In this document: in pieces, positions 61,025 to 64,000 of the stretch
Position numbering within the stretch: position 1 is the stretch's first letter
Layout of the letters: each line of letters starts with the position of its first letter
NCBI GenBank assembly: GCA_031296405.1
Contig: JAVKKH010000005.1
Coordinates: forward strand, 1-64,000
Reading direction: 5' to 3'
Source of the DNA: Candidatus Tepidifontimicrobium thermophilum
GTDB taxonomy: Bacteria > Sysuimicrobiota > Sysuimicrobiia > Sysuimicrobiales > Sysuimicrobiaceae
Length of the DNA: 64,000 nucleotides
Program-made: the position numbers and the translations under genes
Notes under the pieces: generated by a model
Database searches by the model: none
Seen by the model: the letters and a program-made list of their open reading frames with translations, nothing else
What the model was told of the DNA's origin: nothing

Positions 61025-62347
61025 TCAGTACCGCGTCAGGTACCGATCCACCTCCCAGCTGTGGACCTGCGCGATGTACTCCCGCCACTCCTGCCGCTTG
61101 GCCTTCAACAGGTCCGTGACGACGTGAGACCCCAGGGCCTCACAGACCACCTCGTCTGCCTTGAAGGCTTCCATGGCCTCCCCCAGGTTGCGGGGCAGCA
61201 CCCGGATGTCCAGGGCCTCCAGTTCGTCTTCGGTCATCGCATAGATATTCCGGTTCAGGGGCGGACCCGGGTCCAGCTTCCGGTCGATCCCGTCCAGGCC
61301 GGCGGCGAGCATTACCGCGAACGCCAGGTATGGGTTGCAGGAAGGGTCCGGCATCCGCAGTTCCACCCGGGTGGCCTGCCCGCGGGCGGCGGGGATGCGC
61401 ACCAGGGGAGACCGGTTGCGCTCCGCCCACGCGATGTACACCGGCGCCTCGTACCCCGGCACGAGCCGCTTGTACGAGTTCACCAGGGGGTTGGTGACCA
61501 GGGCCATGCCCCGGGCGTGCTCCAGCAGGCCCCCGGTGTAGTGCAGGCACACCGAGCTCAGGCCGTAGGGGCCCGAGGGGTCGTCGAAGGCGTTCCGGCC
61601 GTCCCGGAACAGGGACTGGTGGGTGTGCATCCCGGACCCGTTGATCCCCGCGATCGGCTTGGGCATGAAGGTGGCGTGCAAGCCGTGGTGGCGCGCGATG
61701 GTGCGGACCACGAACCGGAAGGTCACCACGTTGTCCGCGGTGCGCAGGACGTCGGCGTACTTGAAGTCGATCTCGTGCTGCCCGTGTGCCACCTCGTGGT
61801 GGCCCGCCTCTACCTCGAACCCCATGGCGCTGAGGGCCGTGATCATGTCGGCCCGCGCCTCCTCCCCCCGGTCGATGGGGGCGAGGTCGAAGTAGCCCGC
61901 CTGGTCGTGGGTGGTGAGGACCGGCTGGCCCTCGGCATCCGTGGGGAACAGGAAGAACTCGCACTCCGGTCCTGCCATCATGGTGTAGCCCTGCTGCGCC
62001 GCCCGCTGGACCACCCGCTTGAGCACGTACCGCGGGTCGCCCGGGAAGGGGTCCCCGTCCGCCGTGTACACGTCGCAGATCAGCCGCGCGGTGACCGCCT
62101 GCGCGTCCTTCCACGGGAACAGGGCGAAGGTGTCGGGGTCCGGGATCAGGACCATGTCCGACTCCTCGATCCGGACGAAGCCCTCGATGGACGACCCGTC
62201 GAACATGATGCCCTCCTCGAGGGCCTTCTCCAGCATCTCTGCGGGGATCTCCACGTTCTTCAGGGTGCCGAAGATGTCCGTGAACTGCAGCCGGACGAAC
62301 CGGACGTTGAGCGCCTCCGCCTTTTCCAAGACCTCTCGCTTGTCCAT
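61025..62347 (-). CDS. glnA: Glutamine synthetase type I
   Basis: 440 residues from ATG after GAGGAGGCCC. Motifs: 'VRFVRLQFTDIFGTLKNVEI', 'IMFDGSSIEGFVRIEESDMV', 'AGPECEFFLFPTDAEGQPVL', 'EVEAGHHEVAHGQHEIDFKY', 'ATFMPKPIAGINGSGMHTHQ' and 'VRIPAARGQATRVELRMPDP'. The length is that of the GSI-alpha class (Bacillus, Thermotoga), which has no adenylylation loop. It makes glutamine from glutamate and ammonia. Confidence 0.95.
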   Translation of the reverse strand: MDKREVLEKAEALNVRFVRLQFTDIFGTLKNVEIPAEMLEKALEEGIMFDGSSIEGFVRIEESDMVLIPDPDTFALFPWKDAQAVTARLICDVYTADGDPFPGDPRYVLKRVVQRAAQQGYTMMAGPECEFFLFPTDAEGQPVLTTHDQAGYFDLAPIDRGEEARADMITALSAMGFEVEAGHHEVAHGQHEIDFKYADVLRTADNVVTFRFVVRTIARHHGLHATFMPKPIAGINGSGMHTHQSLFRDGRNAFDDPSGPYGLSSVCLHYTGGLLEHARGMALVTNPLVNSYKRLVPGYEAPVYIAWAERNRSPLVRIPAARGQATRVELRMPDPSCNPYLAFAVMLAAGLDGIDRKLDPGPPLNRNIYAMTEDELEALDIRVLPRNLGEAMEAFKADEVVCEALGSHVVTDLLKAKRQEWREYIAQVHSWEVDRYLTRY

Positions 62348-62378
62348 AGGGCCTCCTCGCCTGGAGCACTCGGCAGGT

Positions 62379-62407
62379 ACTCTACCACGCGGCTCCCGAA
62401 CCCACAA
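62379..62407 (-). promoter_or_regulatory. Candidate promoter of glnA
   Basis: On the minus strand TTGTGG (62402-62407) and TAGAGT (62379-62384) are exactly 17 bp apart and lie 32 bp before the start codon. Each box is only a partial match. Confidence 0.4.
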
Positions 62408-62442
62408 CGACGCGCTCTGGCCCGCTGTACGGGCGCGCCGGT

Positions 62443-63321
62443 CTAACCTGCGCTCCGCGCCAGCTCGCCGACCAGACGCGCGAGGGCGGAGTGGTCCAGG
62501 TCCCCCCAGCCCCGGGCCACCACGGCGCCCAACAGCTCGTGGACGAGGGCCGTACCTAGCATCGGGACCCCTGCGCTGCGTCCGGTCTCCAGGGCGATCC
62601 GCAGGTCCTTATGGTGCAGCCGCGCCCGGAACCCCGGCTGGTAGTTCCCCTCCAGCATCCGCTGCCCGTGGACCTCCAGGATGCGGCTGCCCGCGAACCC
62701 GCCCAGCAACGCCTGCCGGACCCGGGCGGGGTCGACGCCGTTGCGCTCTGCCAGCACCAGCGCCTCCGCCACCGCCTGGAGGGTCAGGGCCACGACCACC
62801 TGGTTGCACGCCTTGCATACCTGCCCGGCCCCCACGGGGCCCACGTGCACCACGCTCTTCCCGAGCGCCTGAAACAGCGGCCGGACGCGTTCGAAGGTCT
62901 GCGGGTCGCCGCCCACCATGATGGAGAGGGTCCCCTCCTCCGCGCCCCGCTGTCCCCCGCTGACGGGCGCGTCCAGCATCTCAACCCCCCGCTCCCGTAG
63001 CCGCGCCGCGATGGAGCGGGTGGCCACGGGGGAGATGGTGCTCATGTCCACCAACACGGAACCCGGGCGCAGCCCCTCCACCAGCCCCTGAGGTCCGAAG
63101 GTCACCTGCTCCACGTCCGGCGTGTCGGGTAGCATGGTGATGACCACCTCGGACTGCTCCGCCACGCCCCGCGGCGAACCCCCGTCCGCGGCACCCTCCG
63201 CCACCAGCTCGTCCACCGGAGGCCGGCTGCGGTTGTGAACCGTGACCGGGTATCCCGCTCGCAACAGGTTCCGGGCCATGGGCTTGCCCATAATGCCCAA
63301 CCCCACGAAGCCGACCCGCAC
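62443..63321 (-). CDS. NAD(P)-dependent 3-hydroxyacid dehydrogenase, tartronate-semialdehyde-reductase-like
   Basis: 292 residues from GTG behind GAGGAGGGAGAGC. Rossmann start 'RVGFVGLGIMGKPMARNLLR', 'VLVDMSTISPVATRSIAARL', substrate-binding 'LDAPVSGGQRGAEEGTLSIM', catalytic Lys in 'GAGQVCKACNQVVVALTLQA' and 'GFRARLHHKDLRIALETGR'. The family includes 3-hydroxyisobutyrate dehydrogenase and tartronate semialdehyde reductase (GarR/GlxR). The upstream hydroxypyruvate isomerase favours the latter. The pair would route glyoxylate-derived tartronate semialdehyde and hydroxypyruvate to glycerate. No glyoxylate carboligase is visible. Confidence 0.85.
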   Translation of the reverse strand: MRVGFVGLGIMGKPMARNLLRAGYPVTVHNRSRPPVDELVAEGAADGGSPRGVAEQSEVVITMLPDTPDVEQVTFGPQGLVEGLRPGSVLVDMSTISPVATRSIAARLRERGVEMLDAPVSGGQRGAEEGTLSIMVGGDPQTFERVRPLFQALGKSVVHVGPVGAGQVCKACNQVVVALTLQAVAEALVLAERNGVDPARVRQALLGGFAGSRILEVHGQRMLEGNYQPGFRARLHHKDLRIALETGRSAGVPMLGTALVHELLGAVVARGWGDLDHSALARLVGELARSAG

Positions 63322-63363
63322 GCTCTCCCTCCTCTCACGGCTCCGCCGCGCCATGGGGCCGTG

Positions 63364-64000
63364 TCAACGTCGGCGGAACCCCATCTCCTCGATCCAGCGC
63401 AGGCCCTCCTCCGTCCTGCCCGCGGGCCGGTACTCCAGCCCCACGAAGCCCCCGTACCCCGCCCGATCGAGCTCCCGCAGCACGTAGGGGTAGTGGATCT
63501 CTCCCGTGCCCGGCTCGTGTCGGTCCGGCGCGTCCGCGATCTGCACGTGGCCCAACCGGGGCAGCACTCGGCGCAGGGTAGGGACCAAGTTCCCCTCGGC
63601 CCGCTGCATGTGGTAGAGGTCGCACTGCAGGCGCACGTTGGGCATCCCCACCGCGTCCAGGAGCCGCTCCCCTTCCGCGGTGGTGGGCACGAGGAACCCG
63701 GGTACGTCGTGGGGGTTCACCGGCTCCACCAGGAGGGTGAGCCCGGCCCCAGCCAGTACCCCCGCGGCGAAGCGCAGGTTGTCCACCAAGCACCGCCACT
63801 GTTCCTGCTCGGGCACGCCCTCCCGCCTCCGTCCGGCCAGAGCGTTGAGCTGTGGGCAGCCCCACAGGCGCGCCAGGTCTGCGGCCTCCTGCACGCCCTG
63901 GCGGAACGCCTCCCTGCGGCCGGGATCCGCGGCGATGCCGCGGTCACCCGCCTCCCAGTCACCCGCGGGGAGGTTGAACAGCACCAGGCGCAGCCCCGTC
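63364..64000 (-). CDS. hyi: Hydroxypyruvate isomerase-like TIM-barrel protein (5' end outside window)
   Basis: The frame is open to the right edge; 212 residues are visible. 'RLVLFNLPAGDWEAGDRGIA' is a hallmark of Hyi. It is followed by 'NALAGRRREG', 'LLVEPVNPHDVPGFLVPTTA', 'VRLQCDLYHMQRAEGNLVPT', 'HVQIADAPDRHEPGTGEIHY' and 'GFVGLEYRPAGRTEEGLRWI'. Metal-binding Glu/Asp/His residues (EPVN, DLYH, EYRP) are present. It interconverts hydroxypyruvate and tartronate semialdehyde, and lies upstream of the reductase in the same direction. Confidence 0.9.
   Translation of the reverse strand, partial: TGLRLVLFNLPAGDWEAGDRGIAADPGRREAFRQGVQEAADLARLWGCPQLNALAGRRREGVPEQEQWRCLVDNLRFAAGVLAGAGLTLLVEPVNPHDVPGFLVPTTAEGERLLDAVGMPNVRLQCDLYHMQRAEGNLVPTLRRVLPRLGHVQIADAPDRHEPGTGEIHYPYVLRELDRAGYGGFVGLEYRPAGRTEEGLRWIEEMGFRRR

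Noticed and set aside
61025-62347. glnA and gdhA as one nitrogen operon
   Set aside because: They are about 5.6 kb apart, separated by the cox-type set and an orphan binding protein; glnA has its own candidate promoter.

Overview
The window reads as a chromosomal segment of a GC-rich, diderm (outer-membrane) bacterium. Evidence for an LPS-type envelope is direct: lpxA, lpxB, lpxC, lpxD and lpxI, lptA, lptB, lptC and an lptF/G permease, bamA, a TamB-like giant and three Skp/OmpH-like genes. GTG and TTG starts, 4-bp ATGA/GTGA gene overlaps, LpxI instead of LpxH, a DUF3084 protein and a SpoIVB-type (S55) peptidase fit a deep-branching 'Terrabacteria'-side diderm lineage (for example Limnochordia-, Armatimonadota- or CSP1-3-like) better than a proteobacterium. 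That placement is inference and was not tested.

Layout. (a) 1-1.1 kb: the 3' end of a repeat-built coiled-coil membrane protein and a Uma2-family nuclease fold. (b) 1.1-35.5 kb: one almost unbroken minus-strand run. In transcription order it holds glmU, prs, wecA-like, wecB, a small lipoyl-like domain protein, an S55 peptidase, tamB, a sigma factor with a one-helix membrane partner, bamA, three skp-like genes, lpxD, an unknown exported protein, lpxC, fabZ, lpxA, lpxI, lpxB, lptC, lptA, lptB, lptF/G, then two GT-C glycosyltransferases, a DPM1-like polyprenol-phosphate glycosyltransferase and DUF3084. The run ends with a B12-riboswitch-controlled TonB-dependent receptor plus its own tonB. Together these make UDP-GlcNAc, build lipid A, export it, assemble outer-membrane proteins and probably decorate the glycolipid. 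(c) 35.5-36.7 kb: a yybP-ykoY (Mn2+) riboswitch with an overlapping terminator in front of a TerC/Alx-type exporter. (d) 36.8-42.9 kb: two unknown convergent genes, a YbaK deacylase, a fused heme A synthase/heme O synthase, a small unknown membrane protein and transketolase.

(e) 43-47.9 kb is an accessory-looking island. A TPR-CHAT caspase-like protease is followed 3 bp later by a signal-less subtilisin-like protease, then by about 0.7 kb with only decayed coding remnants. This two-protease pair is the best candidate here for an undescribed system. (f) 47.9-54.1 kb: an acyl-CoA synthetase at the end of a complete livKHMGF ABC operon, probably uptake and CoA-activation of an organic acid. (g) 54-64 kb: glutamate dehydrogenase, a small exported helical protein, a coxD-coxE-xdhC-mocA molybdo-hydroxylase maturation set without its enzyme, an orphan solute-binding protein, glutamine synthetase, and a tartronate-semialdehyde-reductase-like/hydroxypyruvate-isomerase pair running off the right edge.

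Candidate promoters share a TTGGAC/TTGACC box and a TATxxT box 17-18 bp apart. A few genes carry a -10-like box so close to the start codon that leaderless transcripts are likely. No tRNA, rRNA, CRISPR array, IS element or prophage was seen.
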